A stretch of DNA of 64,000 nt from an uncultured Oscillospiraceae bacterium (GCA_934591705.1 CAKTPM010000006.1:1-64000); one strand, 5' to 3'. Positions 51,174 through 60,066 are shown, numbered from the stretch's first letter. The notes: generated by a model not told the origin, from the letters alone. Numbers and translations: made by a program.

Positions 51174-51206
51174 TTGCACCGCTTGCAGTCACTGCAAGCG
51201 GTGCAA
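51174..51206 (-). terminator. 33-nt perfect palindrome after gntR
   Basis: TTGCACCGCTTGCAG-TCA-CTGCAAGCGGTGCAA, followed on the minus strand by TTTCTCTTG. It lies 10 bases past the gntR stop. It may end the upstream transcript or be a second operator, since it shares TTGCA ends with the neighbouring site. Confidence 0.6.
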
Positions 51207-51215
51207 CAGGAATAT

Positions 51216-52208
51216 TCATTTCGTCCCGTATTCCTCCAGGAGCCGCTCCAACCGTTCGGTCAAATAAATGGCGGAGCCCTCGTCGATTTGGTAGGCGCAG
51301 GGGATGATCTGGCCCCGGGAGGAAAACCGGGCAAGAGCCAGCAGGGCTTCCGGGCTGGCCAGGTTTTGGTACCCTTCCGGCACCAAAACCGCCGTTTTTC
51401 CCCGCAAATACGCCCGCAGCTTCTCCGGAGGGTCCAAAAGTGCCGGCTCTGAGATATGGGCGCCGGCGGTATAGGCAGCGCAGAAGCGGCGCATCAGGTC
51501 ACCGAAGCGCAGACTCTGGGACGCCACACCCACCCGCTCGCCGGGGCCCAGCTTGACGATGGGCGCAACACTTCTGGCGCTGAGGCACAGGGCGATTTTT
51601 GCAACTTTCTCCGGCTGACCAGTCATCTCGCCCAACTCCTGTGCATGCTCCGTCGTCGTTATCATCACATCCATCTGCTGGGCCAGCTGCCCCGGATGCT
51701 GCTGCGCTTGGCTTAAAAGCATGGTATGGAGCTCCACCCCCTCCAGGGTCTGGAGCTGCAGGCGCAGCTGATCGAGGACCTCGGGGTTGCATTCGATCAG
51801 GGCCGCCTGCACCTTGGGCTGCCGGGCGCAGAACTGGCGCAGCCGCTCGGTGAGCAGCCGCTTCATCTCCGGCACGCTCAGACCCAGCTCCTGCATGCTC
51901 TGCAGAAGCGCATCGGTCTGCTGCTGGGCAGCCGTCCGGCGCTCCTGGGTGCCGGGGGGCTGGTAGCTGACAAAGCTGCCGCGGCCCGGGGCCTTGGTGA
52001 GGAGGCCCGCCTTCTCCAGCTCGTCATAGGCCCGCTTCACCGTGCCGCTGGCCACACCCAGCTCGTTGGCCAGCTCCCGCACCGCCGGCAGGCGCGTGCC
52101 GTCCGGGAGCTTGCCGGCCCGGATACGGCCGGCAAGCTCCTGCCAAAGCTGCCGATATATGGTTTTCTCGCCGTCCATAGGCGGAAGCCGCAGCAGCTTA
52201 TTCTCCAT
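51216..52208 (-). CDS. GntR-family regulator of glutamate fermentation
   Basis: 330 residues. The N-terminal winged helix (about 15-80, 'LPAVRELANELGVASGTVKR' and 'GLLTKAPGRGSFV') is GntR type. The C-terminal 240 residues are not FadR, UTRA or aminotransferase domains; they look like an alpha/beta ligand fold with 'ALIECNPEVLDQL' and 'RVGVASQSLRFGDL'. It sits inside the pathway cluster, overlapping the hydratase beta gene by 11 bases and preceding the glmS promoter. It probably senses a pathway compound and controls both halves. Confidence 0.85.
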   Translation of the reverse strand: MENKLLRLPPMDGEKTIYRQLWQELAGRIRAGKLPDGTRLPAVRELANELGVASGTVKRAYDELEKAGLLTKAPGRGSFVSYQPPGTQERRTAAQQQTDALLQSMQELGLSVPEMKRLLTERLRQFCARQPKVQAALIECNPEVLDQLRLQLQTLEGVELHTMLLSQAQQHPGQLAQQMDVMITTTEHAQELGEMTGQPEKVAKIALCLSARSVAPIVKLGPGERVGVASQSLRFGDLMRRFCAAYTAGAHISEPALLDPPEKLRAYLRGKTAVLVPEGYQNLASPEALLALARFSSRGQIIPCAYQIDEGSAIYLTERLERLLEEYGTK

Positions 52209-52761
52209 GATTCTTTACCAGATAGGCCGCTCTGCCGGTCTCATAGAGGTTGTTCCCCTGGCTGTCAATGACCACGGTCACCGGCAGATCCTCTACCTCC
52301 AGCCGCCGGATCGCCTCGGCGCCCAGGTCCTCATAGGCGATGACCTGTGCGCTTTTGATGCACTTGCTCAAAAGGGCGCCGCAGCCGCCGATGGCGCCGA
52401 AATACACCGCGCCGTGCTGCTTCATGGCCTCGACCACGGCAGGGCCCCGCTTGCCCTTGCCGATCATGCCCCGCTGACCCAGGGCGATGAGGGTGGGGCT
52501 GTAGGCGTCCATCCGATAGGAGGTGGTGGGGCCGGCGGCGCCGATCACCTGCCCCGGCGCCGCCGGGGTGGGGCCTACATAGTAGATGACGGCGTCCTTT
52601 ACATCGAAGGGCAGCGGCTGGCCGGCCTCCGCCAGCTGGCAGAGCCGCTTATGGGCCGCGTCCCGGGCCGTATAGACCACCCCGGTCAGCAGCACGCTGT
52701 CGCCGGCGCGCAGCCGGCGCGCAGCCGCCTCGCCAAGAGGCAGTGTAAGCTTCATCGCCAT
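52198..52761 (-). CDS. Class I fumarase-type hydratase beta subunit, likely mesaconase
   Basis: 187 residues, the FumA C-terminal (tartrate dehydratase beta) domain: 'VLLTGVVYTARDAAHKRL', 'YYVGPTPA', 'GAAGPTTSYRMDAY' and 'MIGKGKRG'. With the alpha subunit it should hydrate mesaconate to (S)-citramalate; fumarate or tartrate activity is possible in such two-subunit enzymes. The pathway position, between methylaspartate ammonia-lyase and citramalate lyase, makes mesaconate the most likely substrate. Confidence 0.88.
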   Translation of the reverse strand: MAMKLTLPLGEAAARRLRAGDSVLLTGVVYTARDAAHKRLCQLAEAGQPLPFDVKDAVIYYVGPTPAAPGQVIGAAGPTTSYRMDAYSPTLIALGQRGMIGKGKRGPAVVEAMKQHGAVYFGAIGGCGALLSKCIKSAQVIAYEDLGAEAIRRLEVEDLPVTVVIDSQGNNLYETGRAAYLVKNHGE

Positions 52762-52762
52762 T

Positions 52763-53602
52763 TCAGAGCACCTCCGTCACATGTCTTGCCACATGGCAGT
52801 TGATATTGACCGCCACCGGGAGTCCCGCAATATGGGTGGGCATGGTCAGTATCCGCACCGCCAGGGCCGTGGTCTTGCCGCCGAAGCCCGCCGGGCCGAT
52901 GCCCAGGGCGTTGATCTGCTCCAGCAGCCGGTCTTCCAGCGCAGCGTAAAAGGGATCCTCGTGGTGGCTGCCCGTTTCACACAGCAGCGCCTTCTTTGCC
53001 AGCAGCGCCGCCTTGTCAAAGGTGCCGCCCAGGCCCACGCCCACGACGATAGGGGGGCAGGGGTTGGGCCCGGCCTGCTCCACCGTGTCCAGCACAAATT
53101 TCTTTACGCCCTCCAGGCCGTCGGAGGGCCGGAGCATGGCGATCCGGCTCATGTTCTCGCTGCCGAAGCCCTTGGGGGCAACGGTCAGCTTCACCTCCTG
53201 GCCGGGGACGATATCATAGTAGATCATGGCCGGCGTATTGTCGCCGGTGTTGACGCGGTCCAGCGGATCGCGCACCACGGACTTGCGGAGATAGCCCTGG
53301 GTATAGCCACGGCGCACGCCCTCGTGGATGGCGGCGTTCAGGTCGCCGGAGATGTGGACCTCCTGGCCCAGCTCCACGAATACGCAGGCAACGCCGGTAT
53401 CCTGGCAGATGGGCTGGGGCCGGGCGGCGGCGATGTCCGCATTTTCAAGGATGCGCCCCAGGATCTCCTTTGCGATGGGCCACGGCTCCTGGTCATAGGC
53501 CGCCTGCAGCCGGGCCTTCAGGTCCTGGGGCAGGCAGCAGTTTGCCTCTATGCAGAGCTTTGCGACGGCGTCGGTGATCTGGGCGGCAGAAAGCTCTCTC
53601 AT
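52763..53602 (-). CDS. Class I fumarase-type hydratase alpha subunit, likely mesaconase
   Basis: 279 residues, the iron-sulfur domain. The three cluster cysteines are in 'PICQDTGVACVF' (near 65), 'NPCPPIVVGVGLGGT' (near 185) and 'LLCETG' region to 'VNINCHVARH' (near 270). It is oxygen-sensitive and pairs with the beta subunit encoded one base downstream. Separate subunits are typical of anaerobes, where the E. coli enzyme is a single chain. Confidence 0.9.
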   Translation of the reverse strand: MRELSAAQITDAVAKLCIEANCCLPQDLKARLQAAYDQEPWPIAKEILGRILENADIAAARPQPICQDTGVACVFVELGQEVHISGDLNAAIHEGVRRGYTQGYLRKSVVRDPLDRVNTGDNTPAMIYYDIVPGQEVKLTVAPKGFGSENMSRIAMLRPSDGLEGVKKFVLDTVEQAGPNPCPPIVVGVGLGGTFDKAALLAKKALLCETGSHHEDPFYAALEDRLLEQINALGIGPAGFGGKTTALAVRILTMPTHIAGLPVAVNINCHVARHVTEVL

Positions 53603-53604
53603 GC

Positions 53605-55020
53605 TCAGCCCTCCTCGCCCCGCAGGCCGATGGTATCCTGCAGCTCACCATCCCGGCTGATGACATTGGCCACCACCCGGCCGGCAGGCGGCAGGGGAGC
53701 CGGATGCCCGGTGATGGACTCCGCCATCTCCCGGAGCTGCCGGATATCCAGGACCCGCAGGCCGGCCGCCTGCAGGCGCTGCCGCAGCTCCTCCCGGCGG
53801 GGGTTCACCGCGATGCCCGCCTGGGTCACCAGGACATCGATGTCCTTGCCGGGGGTGGAGATGCAGTTGACATGCTCCCGGACAATGGGCAGCCGCCCGC
53901 GGAACAGGGGGGCGGTGATGATGGAGAGCTTCGCGCCGGCCGAGGCGTCGCTGTGGCCGCCGGAGCCGCCCATGATGCGCCCGGAGGAGTCCGTGTGCAC
54001 ATTGACATTGAAGTCGGTGTCGATCTCCGTTGCGCCCAGCACCGCCACATCCAGCGAGTCCATGATGGAGCTCTTGGCGCCGGCGCTGGCATACTGGGCC
54101 GCCCCCACCTCGCAGTGCAGGGGGTTATCCCGGATGGAGGCCGCCGCCTTGAGATCAAAGCACTGCACATCCATAAGGGCCCGGAAGCAGCCCTCGTTGA
54201 GCATGTCCACCAGATAGCCGGTGATGCCGCCCTGGGCATAGCTGCCGTGGATCTGCTCCCGGAGCATGATCTCCTTGAGATACATGGCGGTGGCCAGGGT
54301 AGCGCCGCCGGCGCCGGTCTGGAAGGAAAAGCCATCCTGCAGGAGCCCGGAATGGCGGATCACCTGAGCGGCCGTCTGGGCCATGACAAGGGCCACCGGG
54401 TCCCGGGTCATACGGGTGGTGCCCGAAACGATGCCCGCCGGGTCGCCGATGGCGTCCACCTGCACCACATAGTCCACATAGATCTCCGGGATCGACCAGC
54501 CCGTCAGGGGATAGGGAACCAGCTCATCGGTGATCACGATCACCTTCTTGGCGTACATTGCGTCCGGGAAGGCGTAGCCGAGACTGCCGCAGGCGGATTT
54601 GCCCCGCTTGCCGGTGCAGTTGCCCATGGGGTCGGCGCAGGGGGCGGCCACAAAGGCCACATCCACCGGGGTGATGCCCAGGGCGATATCCCGGGGCCGG
54701 CCGCCGTGGGTCCGGAATTCCACCGGCTCCTCCAGGATGCCCGCGGAGACCTGCCGGCCGACGCCGGCGGACATGTAGTTGGTCAGGAGCTTGCGCACCA
54801 CATGGTTCTTGGCGTGCTCCATCAGGGGGGCGTGGGTATCAAAAAGGGCGCTGGCATTCACCGTCAGGTCCCGGATGCCCAGGGCCGCGATCTGCTCCAT
54901 GACCATGTTCAGGACATAGTCGCCGTTGCGCAGGTGGTGATGGAACGAAACGGTCATGCCGCTCTTGAGACCGGAGAGCTCAATGGCCTCCCGCAGGTTT
55001 TTTACAAGCTTTGTCTTCAT
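53605..55020 (-). CDS. citF: Citramalate/citrate lyase alpha subunit (acyl-ACP transferase)
   Basis: 471 residues, CoA-transferase-like fold. 'GMTVSFHHHLRNGDYV' and 'PCADPMGNCTGKRGKSACG' are CitF signatures, as is 'SYAQGGITGYLVDMLNEG'. It swaps acetyl for citramalyl on the acyl carrier subunit. In this cluster it should act on citramalate rather than citrate. It overlaps citE by 4 bases. Confidence 0.93.
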   Translation of the reverse strand: MKTKLVKNLREAIELSGLKSGMTVSFHHHLRNGDYVLNMVMEQIAALGIRDLTVNASALFDTHAPLMEHAKNHVVRKLLTNYMSAGVGRQVSAGILEEPVEFRTHGGRPRDIALGITPVDVAFVAAPCADPMGNCTGKRGKSACGSLGYAFPDAMYAKKVIVITDELVPYPLTGWSIPEIYVDYVVQVDAIGDPAGIVSGTTRMTRDPVALVMAQTAAQVIRHSGLLQDGFSFQTGAGGATLATAMYLKEIMLREQIHGSYAQGGITGYLVDMLNEGCFRALMDVQCFDLKAAASIRDNPLHCEVGAAQYASAGAKSSIMDSLDVAVLGATEIDTDFNVNVHTDSSGRIMGGSGGHSDASAGAKLSIITAPLFRGRLPIVREHVNCISTPGKDIDVLVTQAGIAVNPRREELRQRLQAAGLRVLDIRQLREMAESITGHPAPLPPAGRVVANVISRDGELQDTIGLRGEEG

Positions 55021-55898
55021 GCCAGGGTTCCTCCTCTTTGCAGGATCTGCTCGGCATCATCCAGTGTGCGCCGGGCACGGGCGGCGATGGGAGCGTCGAT
55101 CATCTTTCCATGCAGGGCCACGGCGCCGCGTCCCTGCCGAATGCCCTCCTCCAGGGCCGCCAGCACCTCCCGGGCCTCATCGACCTCCGCCTGGGTGGGG
55201 CTGAAGCAGCTGTTGATCCCGTCCAGATGCCGGGGGGAGATGGACGCCTTGCCGGTAAAGCCCAAGCTCTTGGCAAGGGCGGCATCGGCGCGAAGGCCCT
55301 CGTCGTCATCCACATCGGTGAAGGGGGTGTCGTAGACATCCACCCCGGCCGCCCGGGCCGCTATCACCAGCCGGGTGCGGGCATAGAAGATCTCCTGGCC
55401 GCCCTTGGTGCGCTTACAGTGCAGGTCGGCGCTCAGATCCTCGGCGCCGAGAAACAGCGCCTTGACCCGGGGGCTGGCGGCGGCGATCTGAAAGGCGTTT
55501 TCCACGCCCAGGGCCGTCTCGATCAGGGCGATGATGCCGATCTTCCCGGCGGGGAGGCCGTTTTCCGCCTCCAGGCGGCTCAGCTCCCGGTCAAGGGTCC
55601 GGATATCCTCCGCCGTGCCGGTCTTGGGCAGCATGATCAGATCCGGCGTCTGGGGCACGATGGCGGCCAGATCCTTGCCGAACATGGGGGTCTCGATGGC
55701 GTTGACCCGGACGATGACCTCGCTGCCGCACAGCTCCAGGTTGGCGATGGCGTAGCGCACCAGGTTCCGGGCGGCGTCCTTCTCCGTGGGGGAAACGGCG
55801 TCCTCTAAGTCAAAGATCACCGAGTCTGCGCCGAAAAAGCCGCAGCTCGTCATCATTTTCGGCGTGTTGCCGGGCACAAACAGCATGGATCTTCTCAT
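55017..55898 (-). CDS. citE: Citramalate/citrate lyase beta subunit
   Basis: 293 residues, a CitE TIM barrel. 'MRRSMLFVPGNTPKMM' at the start, 'SVIFDLEDAVSPTEKDAAR' (metal aspartate/glutamate), 'VIVRVNAIETP', 'IALIETALGVENA' and 'LFLGAEDLSADL' are conserved. It cleaves the acyl-ACP to acetyl-ACP and pyruvate. It overlaps citD by ATGA. Confidence 0.95.
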   Translation of the reverse strand: MRRSMLFVPGNTPKMMTSCGFFGADSVIFDLEDAVSPTEKDAARNLVRYAIANLELCGSEVIVRVNAIETPMFGKDLAAIVPQTPDLIMLPKTGTAEDIRTLDRELSRLEAENGLPAGKIGIIALIETALGVENAFQIAAASPRVKALFLGAEDLSADLHCKRTKGGQEIFYARTRLVIAARAAGVDVYDTPFTDVDDDEGLRADAALAKSLGFTGKASISPRHLDGINSCFSPTQAEVDEAREVLAALEEGIRQGRGAVALHGKMIDAPIAARARRTLDDAEQILQRGGTLA

Positions 55899-56164
55899 AT
55901 CTTCTCCTCCTTTGCACGGTCCAGCGCGGTCTCCAGCCGGGCGCGCAGGATCCAGTCCAGCGCACCGCGGTCCTGAAGCTCCACCCGAGCCGTCAGCTGC
56001 CGGGCGTCCAGGGTCTCGCGGACGGTCTTTTCCATCGCCGCGCCGAACTGCGCCTGCAGCGTGGAGTGGATCAGGATCTGGGTTTCGGCCGCAGGGGACA
56101 CGGTAACGATCACATCACCGGATGCGTCGGTCCCCACCGCGGCGCTGCGAATAAGGTCTGCCAT
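55895..56164 (-). CDS. citD: Citramalate/citrate lyase acyl carrier protein (gamma subunit)
   Basis: 89 residues. 'AVGTDASGDVIVTVSPA' contains the serine (near residue 15) that carries the phosphoribosyl-dephospho-CoA arm, and the rest fits CitD. The genes that make and attach this cofactor (citG, citX) and the citC ligase are not in the window, so they must lie elsewhere. First gene of the citD-citE-citF-hydratase-gntR run. Confidence 0.92.
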   Translation of the reverse strand: MADLIRSAAVGTDASGDVIVTVSPAAETQILIHSTLQAQFGAAMEKTVRETLDARQLTARVELQDRGALDWILRARLETALDRAKEEKI

Positions 56165-56213
56165 GGGATATTCCTCCTTTGTATTATATCAATGCGCCTT
56201 TTTTTTATAATAC

Positions 56214-56264
56214 ACTATATAACATATTTTTTCTCTTTGCAACCATAAAATTATGCGGTATACT
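56214..56264. promoter_or_regulatory. Back-to-back promoters sharing one TTGCAA box
   Basis: The self-complementary hexamer TTGCAA (56237-56242) serves as -35 for both strands. On the minus strand TATAGT (56214-56219) is 17 bp away and drives citD; on the plus strand TATACT (56259-56264) is 16 bp away and drives the ATPase gene. Polymerase could occupy only one at a time. Confidence 0.65.
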
Positions 56265-56293
56265 AAGTCGAGAACGCAAAGGAGGTTTTGAAT

Positions 56294-57220
56294 ATGCCGG
56301 AAAACACACTGCAGCACAGCCATATTTACAGCACCTACTTCGCCCCCCGGGGCCGGAGCCGTATCTACACCCTGGGGATCCAGTTGGCGCAGATGTATTT
56401 ATCCCCCTTTGACCAGATCATCGGCGTCATCGGCGAGGCCGGCTCCGGCAAAAGCGTGCTCATCAAGGGCATGTTTCCCGGCCTGGAGCTGACCAACGAC
56501 GACAACGGCGTGAATGTGCGGCCGCTGCCCATCTTGGACCAGGACATGGAGGCCGAATTCTTCTCCCCCCACACCTATCATATGGATGTGCGCTTCGAGA
56601 TGGGCTTTCACCAGCTCAACGAGCTGGCGGACGCCGTCCGATTGGCCGTCCGCCGGGGCAAGCGGGTGGTCATCGAGCACTTTGATCTGATCTACCCGAT
56701 CCTGGGGGCCAATGCCAACCTGCTCATCGGCGTGGGGGAGGAGATCATCATCACCCGGCCCACCATCTTCGGTCCCTATCCGCAGGATGTCTATCAGAAG
56801 GCCTATGACTCCCTGCCCTACCGCCTGATGGCCCACACGGCGGAGGATCTCTGCGAGCGCTTCGTGCCCCGGGAGGAGCTGGAGCGCTGCTCCCACGGCG
56901 ATGTGCACCACGGCTTCATCCTGGCCTTTCCGGAGCGGCGGCCCGACATCGACCTGAATCAGCTGGAGCAGCAGGTCCAGGACGCCATCGCCCAGGATCT
57001 GCCCATCGACTATGTGGACGAAAGCCACATCCGCATCGGCGGCCTGCTCCACGACTGCACCGGCCCCCGCACCCATGTGCACTCCACCGGCCAGGTGCAG
57101 GGCTTCCGGCTGCTCAAGCACTTCATCTTTGACCCCTACGCCCGGCGCTATCTGCTGGTGGGCTGCGTGGGGGAGGATTCCGACAGCTATCTCCAGCGTC
57201 TGGACAAGGTCCGCGTATAA
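56294..57220 (+). CDS. P-loop ATPase with alanyl-tRNA-synthetase-like extra domain
   Basis: 308 residues. Walker A 'GVIGEAGSGKSVLIKGMF' lies near residues 43-60, followed by 'VVIEHFDLIYPILGANANLL', a kinase-like Walker B region. The C-terminal part ('GLLHDCTGPRTHVHSTGQ') resembles the 'alanine-tRNA synthetase second additional domain' family. Its biochemical role is unknown. It is divergent from the citramalate lyase genes, shares their promoter region and may belong to the same regulon. ATG 56294 has AAAGGAGG upstream. Confidence 0.75.
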   Translation: MPENTLQHSHIYSTYFAPRGRSRIYTLGIQLAQMYLSPFDQIIGVIGEAGSGKSVLIKGMFPGLELTNDDNGVNVRPLPILDQDMEAEFFSPHTYHMDVRFEMGFHQLNELADAVRLAVRRGKRVVIEHFDLIYPILGANANLLIGVGEEIIITRPTIFGPYPQDVYQKAYDSLPYRLMAHTAEDLCERFVPREELERCSHGDVHHGFILAFPERRPDIDLNQLEQQVQDAIAQDLPIDYVDESHIRIGGLLHDCTGPRTHVHSTGQVQGFRLLKHFIFDPYARRYLLVGCVGEDSDSYLQRLDKVRV

Positions 57221-57244
57221 GGCCGGCAAGTCCCGGCTGCAGAT

Positions 57245-57281
57245 AAAAAAGCAGCAAGCGCTTTGCGCTTGCTGCTTTTTT
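57245..57281 (+). terminator. Terminator of the P-loop ATPase gene
   Basis: AAAAAAGCAGCAAGCGC-TTT-GCGCTTGCTGCTTTTTT, an 11-bp GC stem with A/T flanks. It can also act on the opposite strand, after hup. Confidence 0.93.
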
Positions 57282-57360
57282 CTGTAGGAAAGTATACGCT
57301 GTATGTCTCCGGCGGTTCTCCGGAGGGTCTATCGATCTGCTTACAGGCGGCTGCCGGCTT

Positions 57361-57633
57361 TTACTTCACGATATCCTTCAGGGCCTTGCCGGCCTTGAAG
57401 GTGGGGACCTTGCAGGCCTCGATCTTCACGGGCTGCTTGGTGCGGGGATTGAGGCCGGTACGGGCGGCGCGGGTCTTGACCTCAAAGGAACCAAAGCCCA
57501 CCAGCTGCACCTTGCCCTCGGTCTTCATGCCCTCGGCAATGGCGTCCAGGGTGGCGGTAACGGCGGCCTCGGCGGCCTTCTTGGACAGGCCGGCCTTCTC
57601 GGCGACGGCAGCGATCAGATCAGACTTATTCAT
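57361..57633 (-). CDS. hup: HU family DNA-binding protein
   Basis: 90 residues. 'MNKSDLIAAVAEKAGLSKK' at the start, 'GFGSFEVKTRAARTGLNP' and the beta-arm 'NPRTKQPVKIEACKVPTFKA' are diagnostic of HU. It compacts and bends the chromosome as a dimer. ATG 57633 has AGGAGG upstream. The position after mazG is the usual Clostridial order. Confidence 0.98.
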   Translation of the reverse strand: MNKSDLIAAVAEKAGLSKKAAEAAVTATLDAIAEGMKTEGKVQLVGFGSFEVKTRAARTGLNPRTKQPVKIEACKVPTFKAGKALKDIVK

Positions 57634-57692
57634 GGTGTGTATCCTCCTAAAATTAAAACTCTCCTTGGTATTTCCTAAAACGATTCCTCGCA

Positions 57693-58496
57693 TTAAGACT
57701 CTTGGTGTACCTTGCTATTTTCCCACAATTTCATCATTTCGTCAAGAGATAATTGGTCAAATTCCCTGTGGTTTTGGATACTTTCGGCCTCCATACGGCA
57801 AAATCTTTGGGTAAATTTGTCGCAGGCGGCGTGGAGGGCCGCCTCGGGGTCGATGCCCATAAAGCGCCCCACCTTTACAGCGGCGAAGAGAAGGTCCCCC
57901 AGCTCCTCGGCGGGATTGGTGCTCTTTTCGATGGCCTCCTGCAGCTCATCCGTCTCCTCCCGGAGCTTGTCCATGGCGCCGGAGACCGCCGGCCAGTCAA
58001 AGCCGGCGGCGGCCGCCTTCTTCTGGATCTTCTCGGCCCGCCACAGGGCCGGCAGGGTCTTGGCCACCGCCTCCATGGCAGCTCCGGCGGAGCCATAGCC
58101 CTTCTCCTTCTTTTTCAGCTCCTCCCAGTTCACCAGCACCTGGTCGGGGGTGTCGTTTTGGGTGTCGGTGCCGGAGAACACATGGGGGTGGCGGAAGAGG
58201 AGCTTTTTCACCACCCCGTCGCAGACCTCCTCCATGGTGAAGCCGCCGGCGTCCTTTTCAATATCGGCGTGGAACACCACCTGCATCAGCACATCCCCCA
58301 GCTCCTCACAGAGGCCCACGGGGTCCTTCCTGTCGATGGCCTCGACGGTCTCATAGGCCTCCTCCAAAAGGCCCCGGCGCAGGGACTCGTGGGTCTGGGC
58401 CCGGTCCCAGGGGCAGCCCTCCGGAGCCCGCAGCAGCCGGATGATCTCCAGCAGATCCTCATAGGTATAGCGTTCTTTTTCGGGAAAGGGTGTCAT
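57693..58496 (-). CDS. mazG: Nucleoside triphosphate pyrophosphohydrolase MazG
   Basis: 267 residues with two tandem MazG domains. The first has 'GCPWDRAQTHESLRRGLLEE' and the metal site E-E-x-x-E/E-x-x-D ('EEAYETVEAID', 'CEELGDVLMQV'). The second has 'LREETDELQEAIEK' and 'EELGDLLFAAV'. It hydrolyses non-canonical NTPs. The start overlaps the spoVB stop by 38 bases. Confidence 0.95.
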   Translation of the reverse strand: MTPFPEKERYTYEDLLEIIRLLRAPEGCPWDRAQTHESLRRGLLEEAYETVEAIDRKDPVGLCEELGDVLMQVVFHADIEKDAGGFTMEEVCDGVVKKLLFRHPHVFSGTDTQNDTPDQVLVNWEELKKKEKGYGSAGAAMEAVAKTLPALWRAEKIQKKAAAAGFDWPAVSGAMDKLREETDELQEAIEKSTNPAEELGDLLFAAVKVGRFMGIDPEAALHAACDKFTQRFCRMEAESIQNHREFDQLSLDEMMKLWENSKVHQES

Positions 58497-60054
58497 GTCG
58501 TTTCCTCCTTATCTTCCGGGGCAGATATCTTCGCAGCTCCGCGCCGGTGATGCCGCCCAAGGCCAGCAGCAGAATCAAATATACAGGCACCGCCGCCGCT
58601 ATCGCCAGGCCGCAGGCCATCAGCGGGGGCAGCTGCGCCGCCAAAAGGCCGTGGAGAGACCTCGCCCCCAGGGCCATGCACACCGCGGCCAGTCCGGGCC
58701 GCCAGAGGAGGGCCCCCAGCGGCTCTTGGCCGCCGCAGCAGCGCTCCACGGCCGCCAGCTGGAGGCAGCAGGCCAGAGTATAGCAAAAAAGGGTGCCCAG
58801 GGAGACCCCCCCAACGGCGATCTCCGGCCGAGCCGCCAGGACCGTGTCGCACAGCACCTTCACGGCGCCGCCGCAGGCCAGGGCCGCCAGAGGCACCCGG
58901 GGCCGTCCGCAGGCCTGCAGGATTCCGGCGGATACGGCGCACAGGCCCACCGGCACCGACGCGATGCCCAGCACCGCCAGGTGCCGCGCCGCGGCGGGCA
59001 CCACCTCCGGACGGGCGGGGTAGAGGGCGGCGAGTATGGGCCCGGACAGGGCGCTTAAGCCCACCCCCAGGGGCATCCCCGCCGCCAGGGCCAACCGCAG
59101 GGCTCCCCGGGCATGGCAGGCGGCCTCCTGCCTCCGTCCGGCGGCCAGGGCCCCGGCGATGCAGGGCATCAGCGCCGCAGACAGAGGCACCAGCAGGGAG
59201 GGGGTCAGCACGAACAGCGTCATGCCGAAGGTATACTCCCCATAGGCCGCCGCGGCCTGCAGGGGATCATAGCCCAGGGCCCCCTGCAGGGTCCTGAGCA
59301 CCAGCACCTGGTCCAGTAGGGTCAGCACGCTCATGCCCGCCGCCCCGGCGGTGATAGGCACCGCCGCCTGCAGGAGCCGCCGGGCCTCCCCGGCCCCCGG
59401 CAGGCAGACGCTTTCGCCCCGGGGCACCCGCCCCAGACGGAAAAGCAGGTAGCTAAGGGCCCCCAGCCCCCCGGCGGAAACGCCCCACAGGGCGCCGGAC
59501 ACCGCCCTCGTAAGGCCCCGGCCCCGCACGAGGGCCAGGCGGCAGAGAGCCAGCCCCACCGCCAGCTTCCCCAGAGACTCAAGGATCTGGCTCACGGCGG
59601 TGGAGCGCATCTCCCCCAGGCCTTGGGTATAGCCACGGACGGCGCTGCACAGGCACATCAGAAGCAGGGCCGGAGCCAGGGCCCGGATGGGCCCCGCGGC
59701 GGCGGGATCCCGGACCAGGGCCGCCAGCTGAGGGGCAAAAAGGCCCATGGCCGCGCTCCCCAGGGCGCCGAAGAGACCCAGAAGCCCTCCGCCGGTAAGA
59801 AAAGCGCGCCGGGCTCGCTCTCCCTGACCCAGCGCGCAGTATTGTGAGACGGTTCGGCTGATGGCCGCCGGCATCCCGGCGCAGGCCATCACCAGCACAT
59901 TGAACACATTGTAGGCGGCATAGAAATGCGCCATGCCCCCGCTTCCCAGGAGATTGCCCAGGGGGATCTTGTAAAAGGCCCCCAGCACCTTCGTCACCGC
60001 CACGGCGGCGCTGAGCACCGCCGCCCCGGAGAGAAAGCTCTGCCGCCGCGCCAT
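58459..60054 (-). CDS. spoVB: SpoVB-type oligosaccharide/lipid II flippase
   Basis: 531 residues, about fourteen membrane segments, MATE/MurJ-like polysaccharide flippase fold ('KVLGAFYKIPLGNLLGSGGM', 'AISRTVSQYCALG', 'SAVRGYTQGLGEM'). In spore formers SpoVB is needed for spore cortex synthesis. The spoVB-mazG-hup order supports the name over a general flippase. ATG 60054 has AAGGAG upstream; it begins 12 bases after hemZ. Confidence 0.88.
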   Translation of the reverse strand: MARRQSFLSGAAVLSAAVAVTKVLGAFYKIPLGNLLGSGGMAHFYAAYNVFNVLVMACAGMPAAISRTVSQYCALGQGERARRAFLTGGGLLGLFGALGSAAMGLFAPQLAALVRDPAAAGPIRALAPALLLMCLCSAVRGYTQGLGEMRSTAVSQILESLGKLAVGLALCRLALVRGRGLTRAVSGALWGVSAGGLGALSYLLFRLGRVPRGESVCLPGAGEARRLLQAAVPITAGAAGMSVLTLLDQVLVLRTLQGALGYDPLQAAAAYGEYTFGMTLFVLTPSLLVPLSAALMPCIAGALAAGRRQEAACHARGALRLALAAGMPLGVGLSALSGPILAALYPARPEVVPAAARHLAVLGIASVPVGLCAVSAGILQACGRPRVPLAALACGGAVKVLCDTVLAARPEIAVGGVSLGTLFCYTLACCLQLAAVERCCGGQEPLGALLWRPGLAAVCMALGARSLHGLLAAQLPPLMACGLAIAAAVPVYLILLLALGGITGAELRRYLPRKIRRKRHDTLSRKRTLYL

Positions 60055-60066
60055 GAAAACCGCTCC

